A stretch of 12,376 bases of DNA from Thermoleophilia bacterium (lineage in GTDB: Bacteria; Actinomycetota; Thermoleophilia; Gaiellales; SKUG01): NCBI GenBank assembly GCA_025964455.1, contig JAOPYU010000152.1, forward strand, positions 1 to 12,376. The letters are read 5' to 3'. The first letter of the stretch is position 1. Each line of letters begins with the position of its first letter. A program made the position numbers and the translations under genes. The notes beneath the pieces were generated by a model. The model was given only the letters and a program-made list of their open reading frames with translations. It ran no database searches and had not been told where the DNA came from. Positions 1 through 7,627 of the stretch are shown piece after piece.

Positions 1-1
1 C

Positions 2-1696
2 TACCTCGCAACGTCAGCGGACAACGGTGCAACCTGGACGCAGCGCGCCAGCGGCACCACCGTCGACCTGCGGGCCGTGGAGATGGGTTCTTCCACCGTC
101 GGGTGGGCGATCGGCGCGGCCGGGACCCTGCTCGTGACCGGTGATGGTGGCCAGACATGGGCAGCACAGGCCTCTGGCGTCGCGAGCAACCTACGGTCCA
201 TCGATGCGATCAGCGCGACAACCGCAGCAATCGGGAGCGCGGGCTCCGTGGTACTGACCACGATCAATGGCGGCAGCACGTGGGTGAACCGCAATGCCGG
301 GGCGAACTCGATCGAGGAGGGCCTCGCGCTCGTGACCGCCACCGAGATCTGGGTCACCGGATTCGGAGGCCACCTGCGCAGGAGCACGGACTTCGGGGTA
401 ACTTGGGCGAGCGTCAATCCTCCGTCGTTCGGGCTCGACCACAATGCGATCGCCGCGGCTGGTTCGGGCGTGATCGTGACCGGTTCCGGCCGGCTCATCG
501 CCGACACCGCCGACGTCGGGGTGACGTGGTCGTTCCGGACTGCCTGGGCGCCGACCTGGAAGTCGATCGACGGGACGTCCGCCACGTCGCTCTGGATCTC
601 GGGATCAGGGGGAGCCGTCTGGCGCACGACCGATGGCTCGACCTTCGCGCCACTGGCGACCGGCACCCGGGCCGACCTGCGAAGCATCGACGTGGTCAGT
701 CAAGATCGGGCATGGGTCGCGGGGTCGGAGGGCACCGTCCTGCGGACCACGAACGGCGGAGTCTCCTGGACCGCGCTATCGAGTGGTACGGCCTACCATC
801 TCAACGAGATCCGTTCGGTATCGGAGAACCGGGCGATCGTCGTCGGCGACAGGGGCGAGATCCGGTACACGACCGACGGAGGCGGGAGCTGGGCCCAGGC
901 GACCTCGGGCACGTTGTCCAACTTGACGGGCCTCGCGACCACGTCGGGAGGCGTGGCCATGGCGGTCGGGGGTGGCGGCACGGTGCTGACGAGCGGCGAT
1001 TCGGGTGCGACGTGGGTGGCACGAACAAGCGGCACCAGCAGCGCGCTCGACAAGGTGTCGATCGCCGCTGACAGCACGGCCTGGGCCGCAGGCGCGAGCG
1101 GGCTGGTGCTGCGCTCCACCGACCTCGGTGTCACGTGGCAGTCCGTACCGCTCCCGGTGGCGGCCGCCGCGACCGGGATCCAGGCGATCGACAGGTCCAC
1201 GGCGGTGCTCGTCGCTGGAGCCGCCATGTATCGGACCCTGGACGGTGGCGCTACCTGGGAGACCTACGACCAGGACGGGCACACGCAACGACTGACCGCG
1301 GCGTACGCCTCGGGTGCGGGGCGCATCCTCGCGGTCGGCGCCTCGAACACGATCACCTCGATCGATGCCTCGGCATCCGTGCAGGACTACGTCGTGAATG
1401 CACAGGACTGGGACCAGGGCAGCGGCACGTTCGGTGCATGCCTGCGTGCGGTCGGCGCAGCGACGACCAACGCGTGGACCGTGCCCGGAGACGCGTCGTG
1501 CGACGCCGTCGACGGGGATCCGTGGAACGCGTTCCCAGTGAGCGCCGCGAGTAGCGGTGCCGTCATCGCACGCGTGGGGACCACTGGTCAGCCCGGGATC
1601 GCGTCGCTCCGATTCGGCATGCGCGCTGGCGCATCGCAGGCGCCGGGCACGTACGTCGCTTCGATCGTCTTCGAGACGGTCGCGCCTGGCACCTGA
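2..1696 (+). CDS. Secreted Ycf48/BNR-type repeat protein, 5'-truncated by the window edge
   Basis: The reading frame is open from base 2, so the true start lies upstream; the first in-frame ATG (base 77) falls inside a repeat and is not the start. The protein is built from about 11 repeats of roughly 43 residues, each ending in a T-x-D/N-G-G-x-T-W type turn (for example TGDGGQTW, TINGGSTW, TTNGGVSW, TLDGGATW). This is the signature of Ycf48-like/BNR beta-propeller blades; the sixth is degenerate (TTDGSTFA). After the repeats a separate C-terminal domain of about 105 residues (from VQDYVVNAQDW) contains two cysteines and ends in a beta-rich LRFGMR...PGTYVASIVFE stretch, resembling C-terminal beta-sandwich domains of actinobacterial surface proteins. 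The Gly/Ser/Thr/Ala-rich composition suggests export, but the signal peptide is outside the window. There is no evidence for a photosystem role; a surface or sensing role is inference. It ends 66 nt before the SGNH gene. Confidence 0.87.
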   Translation, partial: YLATSADNGATWTQRASGTTVDLRAVEMGSSTVGWAIGAAGTLLVTGDGGQTWAAQASGVASNLRSIDAISATTAAIGSAGSVVLTTINGGSTWVNRNAGANSIEEGLALVTATEIWVTGFGGHLRRSTDFGVTWASVNPPSFGLDHNAIAAAGSGVIVTGSGRLIADTADVGVTWSFRTAWAPTWKSIDGTSATSLWISGSGGAVWRTTDGSTFAPLATGTRADLRSIDVVSQDRAWVAGSEGTVLRTTNGGVSWTALSSGTAYHLNEIRSVSENRAIVVGDRGEIRYTTDGGGSWAQATSGTLSNLTGLATTSGGVAMAVGGGGTVLTSGDSGATWVARTSGTSSALDKVSIAADSTAWAAGASGLVLRSTDLGVTWQSVPLPVAAAATGIQAIDRSTAVLVAGAAMYRTLDGGATWETYDQDGHTQRLTAAYASGAGRILAVGASNTITSIDASASVQDYVVNAQDWDQGSGTFGACLRAVGAATTNAWTVPGDASCDAVDGDPWNAFPVSAASSGAVIARVGTTGQPGIASLRFGMRAGASQAPGTYVASIVFETVAPGT

Positions 1697-1762
1697 CGCA
1701 CCCCGAACCGGTACCATGCGGTCCACTTCTCGAATCGCGGGGAGCAGGGACGGAGCCCTTCG

Positions 1763-2539
1763 ATGCACGTGACACGGAAGTTCGGCGCGGTGGTGCTCGG
1801 CAGCGCTGTCGTGGCAGTGGGCACGCTCGGGGTGCAGGCGATGCTCGCGCGCCATCGGGCCGGGCCGATCACGCGCCCTGGGTTCCGCATCGACGAGACG
1901 GTCAATGGCGAGGCCGACGGGCCGACGCTCCGGGTCGCGATCATCGGGGATTCCACGGTGGAGGGCGTTGGCGTCCTGCACGAGCGTGACACCCTCGCCG
2001 TCCACGTCGCACGTCGCGCCGCGAGCCTGCTCGAGCGCCCCGTGCACATCCGCGGCTTCGGAATCACGGGGGCACGCGCAGCCGACGTGCTCGCCGATCA
2101 GGTCCCCCAGCTCGACGACGGAGGCACGTACGACCAGGTCCTCGTCGCGGTCGGAGCCAACGACGCCACGCACCTGACGACGTCCGGGTCGTATGAGTCG
2201 CGGTTGCGACGTATTCTCGAGGGAGTGCGCCGCGCCCAGCCTGATGCGGAGATCGTCATCGTCAGCGTTCCGGGCTTCGCCGCCGCCCGCGCCGTTCCAC
2301 GGCCGCTCCGTGACGTGTTCGAGTCGCGCGCCGCCGCACTGCGCGGCCGCCAGCGCGAGCTGCTGCGCGAGCTCGGCGACGAGCGCCTGCACTACGCCGA
2401 CGTGTACACGGATCCGACGCCACGGATGGTCGCCAACCCGGAGTCGATCAGCCGCGACGGCTTCCACCCCTCCCGCATCGGCTACGGGTACTGGGCGGAC
2501 GAGATCGGGCCCGTCATGGCAGCCGCTGCCCGGCGCTAG
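1763..2539 (+). CDS. Membrane-anchored SGNH/GDSL-family hydrolase
   Basis: A 258-residue SGNH hydrolase, a family of serine esterases, lipases and acyl-ester hydrolases. Block I is IGDST with nucleophile Ser64. Block III is GAND (131-134), supplying the oxyanion Asn133. Block V is DGFHP, with Asp232 and His235 completing the triad. A block II glycine probably lies in GITGARAADVL (about 103). Residues 7-27 form a single hydrophobic segment after a basic N-terminus, so the enzyme is probably exported and held at the membrane, or has an uncleaved signal. The ATG start is supported by GGAG 7 nt upstream (1752-1755). The thioesterase gene starts 10 nt after the stop, so the two are probably co-transcribed. 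The substrate cannot be read from the sequence; acetylated glycans or lipids are typical of the family. Confidence 0.9.
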   Translation: MHVTRKFGAVVLGSAVVAVGTLGVQAMLARHRAGPITRPGFRIDETVNGEADGPTLRVAIIGDSTVEGVGVLHERDTLAVHVARRAASLLERPVHIRGFGITGARAADVLADQVPQLDDGGTYDQVLVAVGANDATHLTTSGSYESRLRRILEGVRRAQPDAEIVIVSVPGFAAARAVPRPLRDVFESRAAALRGRQRELLRELGDERLHYADVYTDPTPRMVANPESISRDGFHPSRIGYGYWADEIGPVMAAAARR

Positions 2540-2549
2540 GCTGCACCGC

Positions 2550-2978
2550 ATGGATGCACCCATCACCTTCGACCAGACCGTCCTCGACGAGATCCGCGAG
2601 CGCACGGTGCTCGGCACGCTCGGCGTGGAGTTCGTGGAGGTGGGGCCCGACCGCGTGGTCCTCGCCCTCGAGGTCGGACCGCGCGTGCACCAGCCCTACG
2701 GCTTCCTGCACGGCGGAGTGAGCGCGCTGCTGTCGGAGACGTGCGCCTCGATCGGCGCGTGGCTGGCCGCAGGTGTCGAGCACGAGGCGTTTGGTCTTGA
2801 GATCAACGCCAACCACCTGCGCCCGGTCCGTGCGGGTCGGATCACGGCCACGGGCCCGCCGATCCGCAACGGCCGGACCATCGCGGTCTGGGACACGCGC
2901 ATCGAGGACGCGGCCGGCAAGCTCGTGTGCGTCTCGCGCTGCACGGTCGCGCTGCGGCCCGCCGGCTCGATGGCCTGA
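2550..2978 (+). CDS. Hotdog-fold acyl-CoA thioesterase, PaaI/MenI-EntH type
   Basis: A 142-residue single hotdog domain. Gln48, the HGG motif (His54-Gly55-Gly56) and Glu63 in SETCAS occupy the same spacing and nearly the same numbering as the catalytic residues of E. coli YdiI (MenI) and YbdB (EntH), where Glu63 acts as base/nucleophile. The expected reaction is hydrolysis of an acyl-CoA thioester in the cytoplasm. 1,4-dihydroxy-2-naphthoyl-CoA (menaquinone synthesis) is an attractive substrate in an actinobacterium, but aromatic acyl-CoA housekeeping is equally possible. No menaquinone gene is adjacent, so no symbol is given. The frame is open far upstream into the SGNH gene, but homology begins just after ATG 2550, which sits 10 nt behind the SGNH stop. 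The Shine-Dalgarno is weak (AGG at 2538-2540), so translation may be coupled to the upstream gene. Confidence 0.88.
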   Translation: MDAPITFDQTVLDEIRERTVLGTLGVEFVEVGPDRVVLALEVGPRVHQPYGFLHGGVSALLSETCASIGAWLAAGVEHEAFGLEINANHLRPVRAGRITATGPPIRNGRTIAVWDTRIEDAAGKLVCVSRCTVALRPAGSMA

Positions 2979-3000
2979 CGGAAACAGGCGCCTCGCACGA

Positions 3001-3030
3001 CCCGATAGTCAGGTGGTGCGCACCATCGGG
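3001..3030. promoter_or_regulatory. Nested dyad upstream of the alpha/beta hydrolase gene
   Basis: A perfect 12-nt palindrome, TGGTGCGCACCA (3014-3025), overlaps a 6-bp inverted repeat, CCCGAT (3001-3006) and ATCGGG (3025-3030). GCGCACC recurs at 3037-3043. The dyad lies in the 81-nt gap before the hydrolase start and could be an operator or an inefficient terminator; there is no T-run. No regulator can be assigned. Confidence 0.3.
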
Positions 3031-3059
3031 GCAGTCGCGCACCGGATTCGGGGGGATCC

Positions 3060-3947
3060 ATGAAGCTCGTCAGTCCAGTGCTGGAGTCGATCGAGGGCGC
3101 CGTGGCGCGAAGCCGCACCCTGCTCGACGGCGTCCCGCAGGACGCGCGCATGTTCGCGCGCGTCGGCAAGGAACTTCCCGGGATCGAGGCCGACCCGGTC
3201 TTCATCATCCCCGGGCTGACCGCAGATCGCTGGATGTACGGGCCGGGCACGCGCATGCTGCGCGACGAGGGCTTCGAGGTCGGCGGCATGCAGATGCCGT
3301 GGCACGGCTGGTCGGGCATCCCGAGTGACGCACGCAAGATGCGCGAGGCCGTGGAGCGCACGATCGACGATGCGCAGCGCGCCGGGCGCGACGTGGATCG
3401 CGTCCAGATCGTGGGTGACAGCGAAGGCGGCCTGATCGGGCGTTGGTTCCTCCAGTTCGAGGGAGGACAGGACCTGGTCAGCCGGTATGTCTCCAACGGC
3501 ACCCCGCACGGAGCGATCCGCCCGTTCGGCTCCGACGCCGTCTCCAGTGCCGTGCAGCGCATGCCCTTCATGCCGGCGGGCGTGCGCGACCTGCTCACCT
3601 CGAGTTCGGTCATGCGCGACCTCAACGCCGACCTGCCCGCGTACCTCCAGCGTGCGCATGCCGCAGATCCGGATTTCCGGATGCACGCGATCGCCTCGCG
3701 CCTGTTCGGTCAGGTCCGCCACGACGGACTGGTGCCGGAGCACGCGGCGCGCCTGCCCGGCGCAGAGCCGATGGTGACCAACTACGTCACCAGCGGCACG
3801 CACTCGATCAACTTCTCGCGGGGCCGGCGACATGCCGAGGGCACGGAGATCATGCTTGCGGCGCTCGGCTCCCGGGACCCGCAGGCAGTGCTCGCAGCCG
3901 AGCGTGGACGCGACGTTGCTCGCGCCGCCGCGGCCGTCCAGCCCTAG
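3060..3947 (+). CDS. Alpha/beta-hydrolase, lipase/esterase-like
   Basis: A 295-residue alpha/beta hydrolase. The nucleophile elbow is GDSEGG (119-124, Ser121), a G-x-S-x-G variant. Asp222 in RHDGLV and His248 in SGTHSIN complete a typical triad. IIPGL (49-53) is the oxyanion-loop region, and NGTPHG (146-151) follows the elbow as in triacylglycerol lipases and related esterases. No signal peptide or membrane segment is evident, so the enzyme is probably cytoplasmic. The ATG at 3060 follows a G-run (3050-3055) that can serve as Shine-Dalgarno. The substrate is unknown; an acyl ester or wax/depolymerase-type substrate is possible. Its stop codon shares the CTAG tetranucleotide (3944-3947) with the stop of the convergent aminotransferase-fold gene. 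Confidence 0.85.
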   Translation: MKLVSPVLESIEGAVARSRTLLDGVPQDARMFARVGKELPGIEADPVFIIPGLTADRWMYGPGTRMLRDEGFEVGGMQMPWHGWSGIPSDARKMREAVERTIDDAQRAGRDVDRVQIVGDSEGGLIGRWFLQFEGGQDLVSRYVSNGTPHGAIRPFGSDAVSSAVQRMPFMPAGVRDLLTSSSVMRDLNADLPAYLQRAHAADPDFRMHAIASRLFGQVRHDGLVPEHAARLPGAEPMVTNYVTSGTHSINFSRGRRHAEGTEIMLAALGSRDPQAVLAAERGRDVARAAAAVQP

Positions 3948-5125
3948 GACTGCGCGGGGGACACCTGGCCGTCGGCGAGGCGTTCGAGGATCGCATCGAC
4001 GCATGCGTCGAGTTCGGCAGGGGTGTTCCACGGGCCCAGGCTCAGCCGCAGGCGGGTCGGCGTGAGGTATCGCTGCAGGAAGCCGCGCTCGAGCAGCTCG
4101 GCGCTCAGCGTGGTGGCGTCCGCGAGCGTGTCGATGGTGAGCAGGTGGTGGTGTCCGTGCAGTGCGGCGGGATCAACGCCGCCCGCGACGAGCCGCGTCC
4201 GGGCGCGCTGGTTGAGGAACGCCGCGTGGGCGCGCGCGCGCTCCTTGTCGACGACGTCGGTGAGCCACGCGACCGAGGTGGCGAGGCCCACCAGCGGACC
4301 GATCGATTCCTGGCTGTGCTCGAACCGGCTGCCGGTCGCGACGACCGTGCTCGTCTCGCTAAACGCATCCTGTCCGTCGCTCAGCTGCATGTAGGCGCCG
4401 AACGTCGGGTGCCACGCCTCGGGGTCGGCGAAGGCGACACCGCCGGATCCGTTAGGCCCGCAGGGCCACTTCTGGCCACTCACGGTGTAGGCGTCCCAGC
4501 CGTCGGCGGGGTCGACATCGAGCATGCCTGCGGACTGTGCTCCGTCGACGATGATTCGGACGCCCTCGGGCAGCGCAGCTCGCAGTACCCGGAGCGGCGC
4601 GATGCGACCGCTCTGCCACGAGACGTGGCTCAGTGCCACGACGCGGGTCGTCGCGTCGACCGCGCCCAGAATCCCTTCGACGAACGCCTCGTCGGTGTCG
4701 CCCCACGGCGCGATGCGCGTGGTGGCACCGAGCCGATCACGCACGTGGCGGAGCGGGACCAGCAGGCCCGGATGCTCTTCGTCCGTCGTGACGATCGTGT
4801 CGTTCGCGCGCAGGTCCAGGCCCCACAGACAGGCGTTGATGCCCTCGTGGGTGGTGTGCATGAGCGCCACCTGCCCGGGTTCGACGCCCGTCAGCGAGCC
4901 GACCGCTGCGCGCGCCAGCACCTGCGCCGCGACGAGCAGTTCCCAGTGGTCCGCGGTCTGGCGGATCGTGGCGTCGCGCTCGAAGTCGCGCGCGAGCGCA
5001 TCGATGGTCGGCTGGGGCAGGGGACCGAGGGTCCCGGCATTCAGGTAGGTGATGCGCCGCACCGCGGGCAGGTCGGCGCGGATCGCCTCGAGCCCAGTGG
5101 CGTCGATGGGTGCGGACCCACTCAC
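3944..5125 (-). CDS. Aminotransferase class V-fold PLP-dependent enzyme
   Basis: A 393-residue fold-type I PLP enzyme of the class V (NifS/CsdA/isopenicillin N epimerase) superfamily. The Schiff-base lysine is Lys219 in VSGQKW. Asp194 and Gln197 in VDGAQSAG contact the pyridine ring and O3', EEHPG (116-120) carries the stacking histidine His118, and Arg360 in LRLSLGPWNT fits the carboxylate-binding position. The loop that carries the catalytic Cys in SufS-type desulfurases reads YLTPT here, so cysteine desulfuration by that mechanism is unlikely. An epimerase, lyase or aminotransferase activity fits better, with substrate unknown. The start is GTG at 5125, whose GTGA overlaps the TGA stop of the upstream GNAT gene (5122-5125); with no good Shine-Dalgarno, translational coupling is likely. 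Its C-terminal stop overlaps that of the convergent hydrolase gene. Confidence 0.88.
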   Translation of the reverse strand: MSGSAPIDATGLEAIRADLPAVRRITYLNAGTLGPLPQPTIDALARDFERDATIRQTADHWELLVAAQVLARAAVGSLTGVEPGQVALMHTTHEGINACLWGLDLRANDTIVTTDEEHPGLLVPLRHVRDRLGATTRIAPWGDTDEAFVEGILGAVDATTRVVALSHVSWQSGRIAPLRVLRAALPEGVRIIVDGAQSAGMLDVDPADGWDAYTVSGQKWPCGPNGSGGVAFADPEAWHPTFGAYMQLSDGQDAFSETSTVVATGSRFEHSQESIGPLVGLATSVAWLTDVVDKERARAHAAFLNQRARTRLVAGGVDPAALHGHHHLLTIDTLADATTLSAELLERGFLQRYLTPTRLRLSLGPWNTPAELDACVDAILERLADGQVSPAQS

Positions 5126-5952
5126 GGGGCGTCAGTCCCGAGCGACGAGCAGAACTGGTCGACGACGCTGAAGCCGACGCGCTCGTACAGCTGGACGGCG
5201 GGTTCGTTGGTCGTCCCGACGCGCAGCGCCACGTGCTCGCTCTCGGTCATGAGCCACGTGCAGAACGCCGTCAGCGCCCGGGTCGCTCGTCCCGCGCCGC
5301 GCAGGTCACGGTCGACGAACAGGTCACCGAACATCGCCGCCTCGGGCGTCTTGGCGATGAGCTGCGCGGTGAAGGCGCAGCGATCGTCCTCGATCCAGAT
5401 CGCAACCCCCTGCAGCGCGACCGCCCGCGTGACTGCCGCCGACAACTCGCGGTGGAGGGTCGTGCCCTCGTCGACCGGGATGCCGTATTCCTCCTCGAGG
5501 GCAGCTGCTCGCACGCGCAGCAGCATCGGCAGGTCCTCCTCGCTCGCGATGCGCAGCGGGATCGCCTCGATGGGGCAGCGCAGCTCCCCGCGGCGCACGG
5601 CCATGAAGTGCTCTGGCCGCTCGCGTCGCGGCGCCTCGAGCTCCGACACGAAGTCCCGGACTTCGCCGGTTCGTCCGGCGATCACGAGCTTGCCAGGCAC
5701 GTCCTCGACGACGCGTGAGATGGCGAGCAGGCCCTCGGTCTCCCCGGCGACGCTCATCGCGAGCCCATCGTCGATCGCGGCGGCGACCACGGCGCCGGTC
5801 GGGCTGGTGCGAGCCAGCCAGACACGTGGCTCATCCGGCTGCAGCATGGCGATGGATGCGAAGTCGGTCCAGGAGAGCGGTCGCTGCGATGCAAAGGCCG
5901 CCAAGGCCTCGGCGTCCTGGTCCCCGGCAACGCTGACGTCCAGCTGGCTCAT
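5122..5952 (-). CDS. GNAT-family N-acetyltransferase with DUF4081-like N-terminal domain
   Basis: A 276-residue protein in two halves. Residues 1-125 resemble the DUF4081-type degenerate GNAT domain common in actinobacteria. Residues about 132-270 are a canonical GNAT domain: FGDLFVDRDLRGAGRATRAL contains the acetyl-CoA pyrophosphate loop R-x-x-G-x-A (Arg218, Gly221, Ala223), and NEPAVQLYERVGF (249-261) is motif B with its conserved Asn, Tyr and Gly-Phe. The expected activity is transfer of an acetyl group from acetyl-CoA to an amine; the acceptor is unknown. It is the first gene of a two-gene minus-strand operon and overlaps the downstream PLP enzyme gene by 4 nt. The start ATG at 5952 has no strong Shine-Dalgarno. 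It faces away from the histidine kinase operon across a 158-nt gap. Confidence 0.88.
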   Translation of the reverse strand: MSQLDVSVAGDQDAEALAAFASQRPLSWTDFASIAMLQPDEPRVWLARTSPTGAVVAAAIDDGLAMSVAGETEGLLAISRVVEDVPGKLVIAGRTGEVRDFVSELEAPRRERPEHFMAVRRGELRCPIEAIPLRIASEEDLPMLLRVRAAALEEEYGIPVDEGTTLHRELSAAVTRAVALQGVAIWIEDDRCAFTAQLIAKTPEAAMFGDLFVDRDLRGAGRATRALTAFCTWLMTESEHVALRVGTTNEPAVQLYERVGFSVVDQFCSSLGTDAP

Positions 5953-6046
5953 GCCGCCAGCCTACCCGCTCGCCTTCGCGTCGGACCGGAATCCCGCATC
6001 GTGGGGTTGTTCCCGCTGTTGGCTAGATTCCCGTAATACTCCGAAT

Positions 6047-6075
6047 TTGGTTGTATGGCTGAAAACCTGTACAAT
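6047..6075 (+). promoter_or_regulatory. Sigma-70-like promoter of the kinase/response-regulator operon
   Basis: TTGGTT (6047-6052) and TACAAT (6070-6075, 5 of 6 to consensus) are separated by 17 nt, giving an expected transcription start near 6082 and a leader of about 30 nt before ATG 6111. The stretch from about 6028 to 6100 is strikingly AT-rich against the surrounding GC-rich DNA. An 8-nt palindrome, CAATATTG (6072-6079), covers the end of the -10 box and could bind a regulator. Confidence 0.6.
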
Positions 6076-6110
6076 ATTGATGGAGAGGCACTTTCCAAAC
6101 GGGATGAGAT

Positions 6111-7163
6111 ATGCAGACATTCTTCGACCTCGCGCAGGACATGCTCTGCATCGCGGATTCCTCCGGGACGTTCACGCGGGTCAACCGATCATGGACGCAC
6201 ACGCTTGGTTGGTCGGAGGAGGAGCTGTGCTCGCGCCCGTACCGCGAGTTCGTGCACCCCGACGATCGTGACAGCACCGACAACGAGACGCGCGAGCTCG
6301 TCGACGGCAGGGTCACGTCCAAGTTCAGGAATCGCTACCGCCACAAGAGCGGCGGCTACCACTGGATCGACTGGCGCGCGCTCGTGCATGACGAATCCGG
6401 CCTGATCTACGCGTCCGCGCGTGACGTCACCACGGGGGTCGTGCTCCATCAGGAGCTGGTCTCTCGCGAAGAGCTGCTCACGGCGATGGTCGCGCAGCAG
6501 CTCCGCACGCGCGAGGACGAACACCGCCGGATCGCCAACGACCTGCACGACTCCACGCTGCAGCACGTAGTCGCCGCGCTCATGTACCTCGACATGATCC
6601 CCGGAGCCGATTCGGCGATCGGGTCGATCTCGGCGAAGGTCCGCGGTGAGCTGCAGGCCGCCGTCCAGACCACGCGGGAGATCATGCAGGGGCTCGACCC
6701 GCTCGACCTGCGTGCCCAGACGTTCACGTCGGCGCTCGAATCGATCGCCGCCGATGTCGGCGAGCGCTACGGTGCGGACGTCGAGGTCAAGACCGACGGC
6801 GTCGAGGTGCCGGTCGACGAGATGATCGCCGCCGCGATGTGTCGGATGGTTCGCGAAGCGCTCGTCAACGCCGCAAAGCACGCGGAGGCGACCCGGCTCG
6901 CCGTCGTGGTCGGGTCCGACCTGGAATTCGTGACGACGGTGGTACGAGACGACGGACGCGGAATCCAGGCGGCCCGGGCCGCGGCCGTCGATGGGGAGCG
7001 CCGGGGCGCCGGCCTCGGCATGGCCTTCATGCAGGAGCGCGCCGCGTCGCTCGACGGGACCGTCCGGATCGAGTCGAGCTCCAAGGGCACGGCGATCCAT
7101 CTCTCGATCCCGCACGCCGTGGCGGCCGAACCGGCGGGGGACGAGCTCCGGGATGTCGTCTGA
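6111..7163 (+). CDS. Soluble PAS-HisKA_3 sensor histidine kinase
   Basis: A 350-residue cytoplasmic kinase. Residues 1-110 form a PAS domain of PAS_3/PAC type (MLCIADSSGTFTRVNRSW, HPDD, then the RDVT exit). A helical linker leads to the HisKA_3 dimerisation domain with the H-box NDLHDSTLQ; His146 is the phospho-acceptor, and Asp147 and Gln151 complete the HDxxxQ motif linked to kinase and phosphatase activity. The HATPase_c domain shows the N-box (Glu249, Asn253), the G1 box DDGRG (280-284) and the G2 box GAGLGM. There are no transmembrane segments, so the signal is intracellular or arrives via a partner protein. The start is fixed because an in-frame TGA (6105-6107) precedes ATG 6111. It is first in an operon with a receiver-only regulator and a second kinase. 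The PAS ligand is unknown. Confidence 0.93.
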   Translation: MQTFFDLAQDMLCIADSSGTFTRVNRSWTHTLGWSEEELCSRPYREFVHPDDRDSTDNETRELVDGRVTSKFRNRYRHKSGGYHWIDWRALVHDESGLIYASARDVTTGVVLHQELVSREELLTAMVAQQLRTREDEHRRIANDLHDSTLQHVVAALMYLDMIPGADSAIGSISAKVRGELQAAVQTTREIMQGLDPLDLRAQTFTSALESIAADVGERYGADVEVKTDGVEVPVDEMIAAAMCRMVREALVNAAKHAEATRLAVVVGSDLEFVTTVVRDDGRGIQAARAAAVDGERRGAGLGMAFMQERAASLDGTVRIESSSKGTAIHLSIPHAVAAEPAGDELRDVV

Positions 7164-7210
7164 CCTGACTAGTATCCCGAGGCAACCTCCGGGCAATGAA
7201 GGCACCTACC

Positions 7211-7627
7211 ATGTCGAGTGAACCAGCCAGCCATCCGACCTCGCCGCTCCGGTGCGTCATCGCCGACGACGTCGACGCGATGCGGGACGTCATCCGCATG
7301 TCGCTGGACGCGCTCGACTGGGTCGTCGTGTGCGGCGAGGCGACCGATGGCACCGAGGCCCTCGCGGAGATCGAGCGCCTGCAGCCTGACGTCGCGATCC
7401 TGGACATGCGCATGCCGCGCATGTCGGGCTTCACGGTCGCCGCGAAGGTGCGCGAGCTGGCGCTCCCGGTCTCCATCATCATCTTCTCGGCGTTCTCGGA
7501 CGACAACGGCACGGATCCACGCGCTGCCACGCTCGATGCGCAGCATGTCAACAAGCTCGACGGCGTCCCCGCCCTGCACGAGGCGCTGACACGCGTCCGT
7601 GACCAACGATCAGGTGCGCATGGCTGA
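7211..7627 (+). CDS. Receiver-only (CheY-like) response regulator
   Basis: A 138-residue single REC domain with no output domain. Asp19-Asp20 form the acidic pocket, Asp65 in ILDMRMP is the phospho-acceptor, Ser93 in IIFSAFS takes the switch Thr/Ser position, and Lys115 in HVNKLDG is the conserved lysine. Such proteins act as phosphate shuttles or by protein-protein contact. ATG 7211 is preferred because GAAGG lies 8 nt upstream (7198-7202) and the extra residues from ATG 7196 are not part of the domain; ATG 7196 remains possible. The gene lies 47 nt after the first kinase and overlaps the start of the second, so it is the natural phospho-acceptor of either kinase, and possibly the donor or acceptor of the HPt protein encoded at 9692-10084 (inference). 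Confidence 0.9.
   Translation: MSSEPASHPTSPLRCVIADDVDAMRDVIRMSLDALDWVVVCGEATDGTEALAEIERLQPDVAILDMRMPRMSGFTVAAKVRELALPVSIIIFSAFSDDNGTDPRAATLDAQHVNKLDGVPALHEALTRVRDQRSGAHG

Noticed and set aside
776..2617. A 613-codon open frame on the - strand
   Set aside because: It is antisense to the Ycf48-repeat and SGNH genes, both of which show clear family motifs. Its own translation shows none.
3443..6271. A 942-codon open frame on the + strand
   Set aside because: It lies antisense to the PLP enzyme and GNAT genes and overlaps the hydrolase and first kinase genes. Its Arg/Ala/Gly-rich, low-complexity translation has no recognisable domain. Long antisense frames are expected in very GC-rich DNA.
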